A DNA stretch of 64,000 nt, taken from Stentor coeruleus (lineage: Eukaryota; Ciliophora; Heterotrichea; Heterotrichida; Stentoridae). The stretch spans positions 62,001 to 126,000 of the forward strand of contig MPUH01000012.1 of assembly GCA_001970955.1 (NCBI GenBank), written 5' to 3'. The notes beneath the pieces were generated by a model. The model saw nothing but the letters and a program-made list of their open reading frames with translations. It was not told the origin of the DNA and ran no database searches. Of the stretch, positions 1-8,305 are shown one piece after another; positions within the stretch are counted from its first letter, which is position 1; the number at the start of each line of letters is the position of its first letter. Both the position numbers and the translations under genes were made by a program.

Positions 1-1
1 A

Positions 2-643
2 TCGCATCATGAAAAAAATACTTTTGTACCTAAGCCCCCACCTACTAGGCCGATAACTGCGAATTCTAGGATAATTTCTATACAAAAAGCAAAGTTGCTT
101 AAGACTTCTAAAATTTCAGTCAGAGTTGAAATAAGCCCTTTCTTCCGTACACATCCCCAAAACCAATATCCTAATCCTCCTTCACCACCAAGAACAACTA
201 AAACCCAAATTGTAAAACAAGAAAATAAAGAAGTTAGTGAGGTTAAGGAAATAAAGGAAATAAAAGAAATAAAAGAGCCAAAAGAACATAAAGAACATAA
301 AGAGGATATTGAAGAAATAAAGGTTGGGGAGTCTAGGACTAGGAGGATAAGAGTGATTGCGAAAGAGTTTCTTTGGCAGGACAACCCAGATAAATTCGAT
401 AAGACTATTATGCAAGTTGCTTCTAGGAAAAATGAGATAACTCCTGAACCTAAGCATCAGAGGGTCACAGTTCAGAATAATGCTCCGATTAGAGCAAGGC
501 CTGTTTCTCAGAAATCAGTTCGTAGCAGCTCTAAAGATTTTAAAGCAGTGACGACTGTTATTGTTAGAAAAGATGTTCCATGTGAAGGTCGAAAGGATAT
601 TGGCACGTATAGCACTTTAATGAGTCCTTTACCACAAAGCTAA
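2..643 (+). CDS. Basic Lys/Glu-repeat protein, 3' part only
   Basis: The reading frame is open from the first bases of the window, so the start lies outside it and only the last ~213 codons are present. The first in-window ATG-like choice is a TTG, which I do not take as the start because the upstream codons look coding (a Pro-rich stretch). Around positions 230-320 the protein has a short-period run built on KEIKEIKE and KEHKEHKE, likely helical and highly charged, followed by a basic Arg/Ser-rich tail with phosphorylatable RSSSKD. I recognise no family. It ends in TAA just before the 66 bp repeat array. Function unknown; a cytoskeletal or disordered linker protein would fit the composition, but that is inference. 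Confidence 0.6.
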   Translation, partial: SHHEKNTFVPKPPPTRPITANSRIISIQKAKLLKTSKISVRVEISPFFRTHPQNQYPNPPSPPRTTKTQIVKQENKEVSEVKEIKEIKEIKEPKEHKEHKEDIEEIKVGESRTRRIRVIAKEFLWQDNPDKFDKTIMQVASRKNEITPEPKHQRVTVQNNAPIRARPVSQKSVRSSSKDFKAVTTVIVRKDVPCEGRKDIGTYSTLMSPLPQS

Positions 644-653
644 AAATTCATAC

Positions 654-858
654 AAACAATATCTTTTCATAAACCAAAAAGGTTTAAATATATTTTAATG
701 TACTTATAATATGCAGATTAAACAATATCTTTTCATAAACCAAAAAGGTTTAAATATATTTTAATGTACTTATAATATGCAGATTAAACAATATCTTTTC
801 ATAAACCAAAAAGGTTTAAATATATTTTAATGTACTTATAATATGCAGATTAAACAAT
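654..858. repeat. Tandem repeat, 3 perfect copies of 66 bp
   Basis: Copies at 654-719, 720-785 and 786-851 are identical, with the first 7 bases of a fourth. Each unit contains the small inverted repeat AAACC-AAAAA-GGTTT. The array starts 10 bp after the stop codon of the first gene and lies in its 3' flank. Identity of all copies points to recent expansion, or to an assembly compression or expansion. Confidence 0.95.
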
Positions 859-1147
859 AATTTTAAAGTTTTTTTTAGTATTAATAACAAATATATAATC
901 TTTAAGAAATACTAAGATGATTTTTTTAAATTAAATATAATACAGTCTTATCAAACCAATAATTAAATCATTTTATTTAAATAAACTTTTGTCATATAAG
1001 ACCTTTAACCATATAGAATATCATAATTTACTAATTATAATTACCAGATTTAATCAATATCTTTATCTGAATATCAAGTCATGCTTTTTCTATGTCCAAT
1101 TCATTATGCTAAAGGTTTTTTCCATCGATTTTTTATATAATATAAAA
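859..1147. other. Intergenic, AT-rich 5' flank
   Basis: AT-rich DNA between the repeat array and the chosen ATG at 1148. The frame of the next gene is open back to 989, but the codons there read as non-coding AT-rich sequence with no ATG until 1109. I see no RNA gene or other element. Confidence 0.6.
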
Positions 1148-3454
1148 ATGGCTAGTATTCGTTCGTCTTCGCCTAATCGTTCAAATTATGATATTTCAGA
1201 CCCTTTACAACCCGCTATCGTTGAAGAGTTGCTTAAAGGACAAGTAGAGTGGAGAAACATACAAGATATTATAAGAGTGTCCTTTAGAGCTTTAACTGAT
1301 ACAGTGAAAAATCAGGCACAAGCCATTAGAGACTTAGAAAGAATAGTGTCAAATAAAGTTAGTAAATCAGAGTTTCATTCAACCCTTGCGCAAAAGCTTG
1401 ATTATACTGATTTCTCTGAGAACCTCGCTCATGTAAAAGCTTCGCTTGAAAATAAAACATCAAGATTTGAAGTAGAGTCCTTAGTATTAAGCAAAGTTAA
1501 TGATATCAACTACGAATTATCAAATAAAGCTCCAATACAACAAGTTATTCAATTAGCTGAAGAACGTGTTCAAGTTAAAGAATTCGCAACAACAGTAGAT
1601 GACCTTTATACAAAACTTGATATGGTTCATGAAGAAATCAACCACATGCTTCAAATCCTCCCAAGCCAAAAAGACTTAAATGAAGTTAGAGACATATCAA
1701 ATTTGAAAATCACTGAACTGGCTAATACTCTACGGGGAATTGAAGAAAACCATGATGAACTAATAAGCAAAAAATTAAACCGCACTGAGTTTGAATCTGC
1801 CATTGCAAGGAAAAACGAAGAAATCAAATCTTTGCATTTAGCTGTGGAGGTCAAAGCTGAAGCTGAATGGACAGAAACTACCTTCAGAGAGCTCAAATCA
1901 CTTATATGCCAAGGACAGAAAAACTATGAAGCGCTCCAAGAAGAGGTCAAAGCCCTTGAAGATAAAAACTCTGAGTGCTGGGAAGCATCTCAAAAGCAAC
2001 TCGAGTCTCTCAAAAATGACTTCGAAACCAGTCATAATGAACTATCTTCAAATGTTGCCCTCAAAGCTGACAATAAAGAGCTAGAAAAAGCTATAAACCT
2101 AGTCCATAAAAAAGCAGATACTGATACAATGCATGAACATTTTACCATACAACGTAAACAAACTAATGAATCTTTAAATGATAAAATCTCAGATGTCAAA
2201 ACTATACTAAAAAGAACTGAAGATGGGTTTTTAGAAAGAATAAAAACTTATGAAGATTATAGTAAACAATTAGAAAACTCAATAAAAGATGCTAAACATG
2301 TATTAAAAATGCTAGAATCAGAGCATAAAACAGTGACAAAAGAAACAGTAAGCAATTTTACTAAAGAACTTGAAGATATAAGAGAAGATCTTAAACTAGA
2401 AATAAACAAAGTTCTAAAAACCATAGAAGATATGAATATGGAAAAAGCTACAAAAGATGAGTTTAAAGATATAATGGGAAAAGTGAATCAAAAAATCAAT
2501 GGCAAAGCTGATATTTCTGACTTTGATAAATCCTTACAAAAAAGCCAAAAGGAACTTGTCGCTAGTTTCCAGACTATACGTGATGATTATAAAATCTATT
2601 TTACAAAACTCGAAAATCAAATGTCTGCTAAATTCGATCAACTTGTATCACGTAATGAATTAAGACAAGCTCTTAGTGAAAAAGCTGACAATTCTCAAGT
2701 TAGTAGATTAATATCAACTAAATTAAACCTTGAAGAAATTGTTAAATTACGTAGTGAAATCGAAGTAGCTTTAAATGAGATAAGAGGAAAAGCAACAAAA
2801 AATGAACTTGATTCTCATGTAGCCTCAACTAAAATTGCTATTGAAGAAATATCAAAAGAGCTTATGTCTAAAGCTTATATAAAAGATATTTGCACTTTGT
2901 TAGATATGAAAGCTAGTATTGATGATGTAAATTCAGCTTTGGTAGAAATACATAAAGAATTAGATACAAAAATTAGTGTTCAGGAACATACTATGCATTT
3001 AAATGAACAGCAAGCTTTGAATTCGATACTTTGTAGTGAGAATTCGGTTGGTAGATGGATATGGAGGAATGGCCAGCTTGCTAATGGTTTTGCTGTGCCT
3101 TGGGAGATTCAGTGTATTAATACATCTCCTGATAATTTCATATGGGAAATTGATGCTACTAATATATTAGTTGTTACTCCAGGATTGTATGAAATTACAT
3201 TTGGATTTTATTGCAAGAAGAAACCTACAGTGCAATTGTTGGTTAATGGGGAAACTATACTTTCTGCAGTTAATAATGCGTCATATGTTATTCATCATAG
3301 CTCTGGAAGATTGAAAAATGCTTCCAGCAGCAGTGGAACAATATCAGGGTTGACACTGATTGACTTTATAGCTTTGCCACCTAGAGCTAAAGTGTCAATT
3401 AGTTATAATGGAGATAGAAATTGCGAAGGATTTTTATCTTTAAGAAAACTTTAG
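1148..3454 (+). CDS. Long coiled-coil protein with C-terminal C1q/TNF-like domain
   Basis: 768 codons from the ATG at 1148 (MASIRSSSPNRS). A longer frame reaches back to a TTG at 989, but that extension is hydrophobic and unlike the rest. Residues ~20-630 are a continuous coiled coil with a recurring pattern of Lys-Ala/Leu-Asp followed by a Phe or Leu seven or so residues on (KLDYTDF, KADNKEL, KADISDF, KATKNEL, KASIDDV). Residues ~633-768 form a compact beta-rich module (GRWIWRNG, TPGLYEITFGFYCKK, QLLVNGE, IDFIALPPRAKVSI) that matches the look of C1q/TNF jelly-roll domains seen at the ends of ciliate coiled-coil proteins. The family assignment is by eye. No signal peptide, so probably cytosolic or axonemal rather than secreted. 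Ends in TAG. Confidence 0.8.
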   Translation: MASIRSSSPNRSNYDISDPLQPAIVEELLKGQVEWRNIQDIIRVSFRALTDTVKNQAQAIRDLERIVSNKVSKSEFHSTLAQKLDYTDFSENLAHVKASLENKTSRFEVESLVLSKVNDINYELSNKAPIQQVIQLAEERVQVKEFATTVDDLYTKLDMVHEEINHMLQILPSQKDLNEVRDISNLKITELANTLRGIEENHDELISKKLNRTEFESAIARKNEEIKSLHLAVEVKAEAEWTETTFRELKSLICQGQKNYEALQEEVKALEDKNSECWEASQKQLESLKNDFETSHNELSSNVALKADNKELEKAINLVHKKADTDTMHEHFTIQRKQTNESLNDKISDVKTILKRTEDGFLERIKTYEDYSKQLENSIKDAKHVLKMLESEHKTVTKETVSNFTKELEDIREDLKLEINKVLKTIEDMNMEKATKDEFKDIMGKVNQKINGKADISDFDKSLQKSQKELVASFQTIRDDYKIYFTKLENQMSAKFDQLVSRNELRQALSEKADNSQVSRLISTKLNLEEIVKLRSEIEVALNEIRGKATKNELDSHVASTKIAIEEISKELMSKAYIKDICTLLDMKASIDDVNSALVEIHKELDTKISVQEHTMHLNEQQALNSILCSENSVGRWIWRNGQLANGFAVPWEIQCINTSPDNFIWEIDATNILVVTPGLYEITFGFYCKKKPTVQLLVNGETILSAVNNASYVIHHSSGRLKNASSSSGTISGLTLIDFIALPPRAKVSISYNGDRNCEGFLSLRKL

Positions 3455-3545
3455 GTAGAATAACTATTTAAGAAATTCCAAAAACTCCTAATCCTTATCG
3501 CTGTTGTAAAAATTAATAAATCCAAAATTTGTCTATAATTATAAT

Positions 3546-4650
3546 ATGGGTTTATGCTGTATTAAAGCAGACGATGCTATACCTGATTCACCGTCTCATA
3601 ATCCTCAACCAATTATTGCAAATGAAGTTAAAAATTATCATAAAGAAATTAGCCGAGATGACGATTTACTATCAAAAGACATAATCGAAAAATTGCTTCC
3701 TACAGATGAAAACATTAGTTTTGACCGTACAAGCTCTAAAGATTTCAAGGAAGAAAACAAAGAAAAAAATGTGTATATTGAAAAAGAAAAGTATGAAGAT
3801 CTTTTAAATGAATATAATAATTCTGAACATAAACTAAATGAATTGAAAGGCGCAAAAGAGAAACTTGAAATAGAAAAAGTATAAAATACTTAGGCTGAAG
3901 TTAAAGATAAATATAAACAATTACAAATATTATATAAAGAGTCTATAGAAAGATATGAAATTCTTGAGGTATATAAAATTTAGACTGAGTCTAAAGAGTT
4001 AAAAAAATCAAATGAAGAGTTAAAAAAATCAAATAAAGAGTACAAAAAAAGCATTGAAAGTATTCAAGTATTAAATATTTAGACTGAAAACACAAATCTA
4101 AATAAACAACTTGAAGAAACCAAAAATCTTTTATGTAAAAATGATCTAAATTTAAATAAATACAAAATCGAAATTGAAATAAAAGACCAAAATATTAAAA
4201 ATTTAACTTTTGATTATCAAAATGTTATAAGTAAACTTGAAGATATTGAGGTGATTATAATATAGAATATTAATAAAAAAATTATACAAAACAATATAAT
4301 TTCGACTGAGTTGAACTCAAAACTTAATGTAAAAAAATATGTAGAATGATATTTTAAAATTGAAGGATGAAAAGAGAGAATTGAATGAAAAATATAAAAG
4401 TATTGAAAAAGAACATAAGGATTATGAGAATAAAATTGGTGGAATTACACTTGAAGTTTTTAAAAATGCTGAAATAAAAGCTTTGAAAAATGAACTTGAG
4501 ATTATGCAGAATAATTTGATAGAAATAGAAAGCAAGTATAGAGAATTACAAAAAAAATATGTTGAAACTAGAAATGGGGATAGCACAGAGTATTATAAAA
4601 AAGTCATCAATGAGCTTCAAAATACTATTAATTTTTCAGGTTATTATTAA
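3546..4650 (+). CDS. Acylated coiled-coil protein, six exons with 15-16 nt introns
   Basis: Starts MGLCCIK: Gly2 for N-myristoylation and Cys4/Cys5 for palmitoylation, so probably membrane-tethered (family knowledge, not shown here). Exons: 3546-3878, 3894-3968, 3984-4067, 4083-4250, 4266-4328, 4345-4650. The introns are 15 nt (GTATAAAATACTTAG, GTATATAAAATTTAG, GTATTAAATATTTAG, GTGATTATAATATAG) and one of 16 nt (GTAAAAAAATATGTAG). All are phase 0, and removing them gives one uninterrupted frame; the 16 nt intron restores the frame of the last exon. The product is ~335 residues of Lys/Glu/Asn-rich coiled coil. The TAA at 4650 may not be the ancestral end, since coding-like sequence continues downstream without a usable intron. 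Function unknown. Confidence 0.75.
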
Positions 4651-4778
4651 CTTAAGGTAGAAATAGAAAAATAAGATAATCAAAGTTTATATAAGAGTTT
4701 TGATAAAAATAGGAGTAAAGATTAGAAAAATTAGAATGAATTTAAGCATTTTTATATTAAATTCCATATAATATATAG

Positions 4779-4877
4779 GTACTGCAAGAACTATCAGTCA
4801 AATATAAAAATTTCTTTACAGAACAAAAATATTCCCAAACTTATGATATGCAAAAAATCAGTTCGATTAAGAAATAA
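4779..4877 (+). pseudogene. Coding-like relic downstream of the acylated coiled-coil gene
   Basis: An open stretch of 32 codons (begins VLQELSVKYKNFF, Gln/Lys/Ser-rich, ends in TAA) with coiled-coil character like the gene before it. It has no ATG, and no 15- or 16-nt GT...AG intron links it to the exon ending at 4650. The same frame continues to about 5000 as Lys/Leu-rich sequence broken by several TAA codons and one TGA. I read it as a decayed 3' extension of the 3546 gene; an unrecognised exon is the alternative. Confidence 0.35.
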
Positions 4878-5308
4878 ATTTACATATAAAGACTAGTTTG
4901 CCTTCAAGAAAAATCTAAAAAATATCTTATTTTATAATAATTTGTTAAAAGTATAAAAAGATATTAAATTTAAAGAAAACTATTTACTAGATAAAAAAAA
5001 TATTTAACCACAAGATTGCCATAAAAAAGTTTTAAATGATAAACAAACAACTGAAAAAAACTTATTATTTTATATACAAAAATAAAAAATAAAAATTCTA
5101 AATTAAGATTTGAGAATTCTAAACTAAAATACATAAAATCATGTTTCAAAAAGAAGTGATTTTATGCCATTATATTTTCTACTCAAATTTGAAATTGATA
5201 TTTAATAAATAAGAATGAGTTTAATACATAGCAATATTTAAAATATGTGCATAAGTAATAAAAGTACTCAAATAAATTCAGTTAAAGAAATAAGATTAAT
5301 TAAAAATA
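4878..5308. other. Intergenic, AT-rich
   Basis: About 430 bp of very AT-rich DNA between the relic and the 3' end of the minus-strand otubain-like gene. Broken Lys-rich frames persist to about 5000; beyond that I see nothing that can be supported. Confidence 0.5.
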
Positions 5309-6802
5309 CTACCACGCATAGATTTTTTCAATAAGAGGTGTATCACATATACAGCAAGTATGATTTTGTAGTCGATCGTTGTGACAATAATTGCACATAA
5401 AGCAAAACTTACAATTTTTAGGGCAAACTTCATCACTAAAACTACCAATATTACATTTATCACATCTCTCGCATTTGATCAACAGAATTTGCACTACAAG
5501 TATTCCTAAGTATTGGATAGGCTCATCTTTCAAAGGGTTTTTTATCAAGAAAAAATCAAAGGATAAAATATTACTAGCTTGATTATTACTATAAAAATTT
5601 TGGAAAATATTTTTATTTGAAGTAACCCAACAGCTTTTACATGAAAATTGTCCTTCAAGTCCATCACATTCTATAATTAAAAAATCACTAGGAAATCTCA
5701 AAATTTTGCACTTAAAACACTCTAATCGATAGCATTCTAAAGGTTTCATTTTACCACATAAACATTTAAACTCATCCATAACTGTATTTGAAAGAATATG
5801 CAAAACCGTGCATTTTTGGCATAAGTTTTTATTAGTCTTTGAACAAAGCATAACACATGAATTAAATTTGCAATTACTACAAGCAATTGTGTTAAAAACA
5901 GAGCAAGAAATGTTATTATCTTTATGACAAGTTTTACATAAAATTGGCCTAAAATTAGCATTTAAAAAAAATTTATCTTTTTTGTTTTGTTTAACCAAAC
6001 ATGATAAATGATAATAAAATTTGCATTTAACCATATGATCTCCAATTTTATAACATTTATTACAAAACTCTTCATCAATGTTTTCATAATTATTCCTATA
6101 TAAAATAGCATATTTATTCGGATCATTAATCAAAAACAAATCAATTTCATATTTTTTTGTTATAAGTTTTGTATGAGGGATTTTATAAGATATTATTTTA
6201 TTCCCATCCCAAAAATAAACGTTTATTTTAAGATTAAGTGCATTAGATACATAAATAAATGGAACTGTTGAGAAACTAGCATAATAATTTGAGTTTAAGA
6301 ATAAATCTAAATTTTTTTTCCCAATTGGCATATCGATATTCAATCGATTACATGAGTATTGATTTTCAGAATAAGAATTATATTTACATTCAATTAACCT
6401 TTTAACATACTTTTGAAACATAATAAAATTGTTTCTTATCACTTCTATTATTTCAATACTTAAGTCGTTTAAAAGTTCTAAGACAGATTTTTTTTCAGGA
6501 GAGGAATTATTTGGAAACTTAGATGTCGAATTGATTTTATTTTTTAAAAGGTTTTGAACTCTTTCTTTTTGAAGTTCTTGTTGTATTGGATCTAATGGGT
6601 TTGCAAGTTCTATAAGGATTTCAAAATATCTAAATGCGAGAGCTGATTCAACACTATTATTGTCTACGATTCTATAATATGAGAAATTTTCATATAATTG
6701 ATTTAATGCTTCTCTGCAAATTGGAGGGTTTGTTTCATCAAATAATGAATCAAAGGCTCCAATTTTTGTCTTTTCTTCTATACATGTTCCATATGTAGAC
6801 AT
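5309..6802 (-). CDS. Otubain-like pseudoenzyme fused to Cys-rich zinc-binding region
   Basis: 497 aa, ATG at 6802. The N-terminal half resembles otubains (peptidase family C65). The stretch YYRIVDNNSVESALAFRYFE lines up with the otubain active-site segment, where R-x-GDGNCFYRA is usual; here DGNC reads D47-N48-N49-S50, so the nucleophile Cys is Ser. Further on, VSNALNLKINVYFWDG and LINDPNKYAILYRN match the otubain end of the domain, where GHYDILY carries the catalytic His; here it is N-K-Y. Both key residues are therefore missing and the domain is probably non-catalytic, possibly ubiquitin-binding. Residues ~245-497 hold many CxxC pairs (CNKC, CKTC, CSNC, CQKC, CKSC, CDKC, CNYC, CCIC) suggesting several RING/PHD-like zinc sites. 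Otubain assignment is by eye, moderately confident; the loss of catalytic residues follows if it holds. Confidence 0.65.
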   Translation of the reverse strand: MSTYGTCIEEKTKIGAFDSLFDETNPPICREALNQLYENFSYYRIVDNNSVESALAFRYFEILIELANPLDPIQQELQKERVQNLLKNKINSTSKFPNNSSPEKKSVLELLNDLSIEIIEVIRNNFIMFQKYVKRLIECKYNSYSENQYSCNRLNIDMPIGKKNLDLFLNSNYYASFSTVPFIYVSNALNLKINVYFWDGNKIISYKIPHTKLITKKYEIDLFLINDPNKYAILYRNNYENIDEEFCNKCYKIGDHMVKCKFYYHLSCLVKQNKKDKFFLNANFRPILCKTCHKDNNISCSVFNTIACSNCKFNSCVMLCSKTNKNLCQKCTVLHILSNTVMDEFKCLCGKMKPLECYRLECFKCKILRFPSDFLIIECDGLEGQFSCKSCWVTSNKNIFQNFYSNNQASNILSFDFFLIKNPLKDEPIQYLGILVVQILLIKCERCDKCNIGSFSDEVCPKNCKFCFMCNYCHNDRLQNHTCCICDTPLIEKIYAW

Positions 6803-6852
6803 ATTATTAGATTAGGAATCATCATCGAATAATAGTGCAAGATTATTAAAAT

Positions 6853-7700
6853 TTATAAAGCCGAAAGCCAATTAAAGTCTTTATAAATATTCTTCTCATC
6901 ATCAAGTGATAGAAACTTACCCCATCCATAGTTCTTAATCTTCTTGCCTGATTATTGAATAAATCATTTGTAAGAAATATAAAAGTTAAAACAAACAAGG
7001 ACTATCAAGAAGTTTGTTCCAGTGATAAATGAATTCTAATTTTTTTATCACTTCAAGCATTTGCTCATAAACTTTAATTATGCTAAGTAAATACAGAATG
7101 CTTGTATTAAGTTTAATATTACCGAATAAAATATTCTTGTGTGTTTGATAAAATATTACTCAATCAATATTTTCAACAGAGTTTTTTAATCTTATGAACT
7201 GATCCTATATCAATTCATTATGCATAAAAAAAGCATGAAAATTGGATTTTTTAATATAGAATCCACAAAAAGAATTTGTATATTTTAATTTAAATATTGC
7301 TATATTGATTTATTATAGGCTAGTTAGTTTGATTAAAAAATAATAAGGTTTGATTTTTAATACAATTATCCAGTATTATATTAAATTTTTCAATTTTAGC
7401 TTGGTTATTTAGGGTTTTTAATCTGTAGATTTATAAGCTCTACACAATTTCTATCGATGAATCGAATAAATAATTATCAATTTATTATAAAAGGTATTAA
7501 AGACTTTTCAAATTCGAACTCAATACTGCTGTCTCAAGTTTTGTCAAAAATTTCATAATAATCTTATCAAGAACTATATTTTATCTCATCTAATGTATAA
7601 AAGCAAAATATACTCTTTAAAGTTACTTACCATATATGCTTAATCTAATTTCATAAAAAGTTCTAAAGTTTTCAAATTCCAGTCGATTAATATTCTCTAC
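6853..7700 (-). pseudogene. Decayed protein-coding gene, family unknown
   Basis: Minus-strand sequence with clear coding character but several in-frame stops and at least one change of frame. Readable pieces, in order, begin INRLEFENFRTFYEIR (from 7700), SSIEFEFEKSLIPF, LFIRFIDRNCVELINL, QFIRLKNSVENID, FYQTHKNILFGNIKLN, IIKVYEQMLEVIKKLEF and KNYGWGKFLSLDDEK, the last ending at 6853. A canonical 16-nt intron, GTAAGTAACTTTAAAG, survives at 7615-7630 between two pieces, which argues that a real spliced gene once stood here. It lies upstream of the otubain-like gene on the same strand. I do not recognise the family. Confidence 0.5.
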
Positions 7701-8305
7701 AATAACTTAAATTAATATAACCTAAATCCAAATCTTTTCTGCTTTCAAAAAACTATTATTTGCAGAAAACTATCATAAAAAACCTATATTTCTTATCTTA
7801 ATTTTAACCCAAAAACCATAATCATATTTCTAATAAATAATTATTGTACAATAAGACATTCAGAAAAACAAAACTCTATCTAACGATAAATCTACAACTT
7901 CTATCAATTCAAAAAAGCACATATAATACTAAAGACTACTCAAAAATATTAAAAACATACACAAATCATTCCTGACAGTTTTTATTACACTTAGCTTGAC
8001 AATAATTTTACTTTATTCATTTACAAGAATTTTGGCATATTTTAGAAAATCTCATACTTTTCTTTTCATACTATACATCTTAGCTTATCACCATTTTTTG
8101 CCTACACTTATATACTATATAAAATCTTAAAAAGTTTATTATATATAATTATTCATGGTTAATTATTTATGGTACTATACATATTAGCTATTTTTTATAT
8201 TCTTATCTTCATAAAAATAATTTTTTACTAGAATTTTTTCAAATATAACTCTGAATTGCTTTAAGACTTATTAATTTTATTCTGAAAATCAATAATAATA
8301 AAACT
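7701..8305. other. Intergenic, 5' flank of first PAS membrane protein
   Basis: AT-rich, G-poor on the plus strand, as is usual here upstream of plus-strand genes. No frame, RNA gene or repeat seen. Confidence 0.6.

Noticed and set aside
7-384. Minus-strand 125-codon frame opposite the first gene
   Set aside because: Hydrophobic shadow of the Lys/Glu repeats of the plus-strand gene; no codon support.
989-1147. N-terminal extension of the C1q-like coiled-coil gene from a TTG
   Set aside because: No ATG at its start, hydrophobic AT-rich residues unlike the protein; ATG 1148 is a better start.
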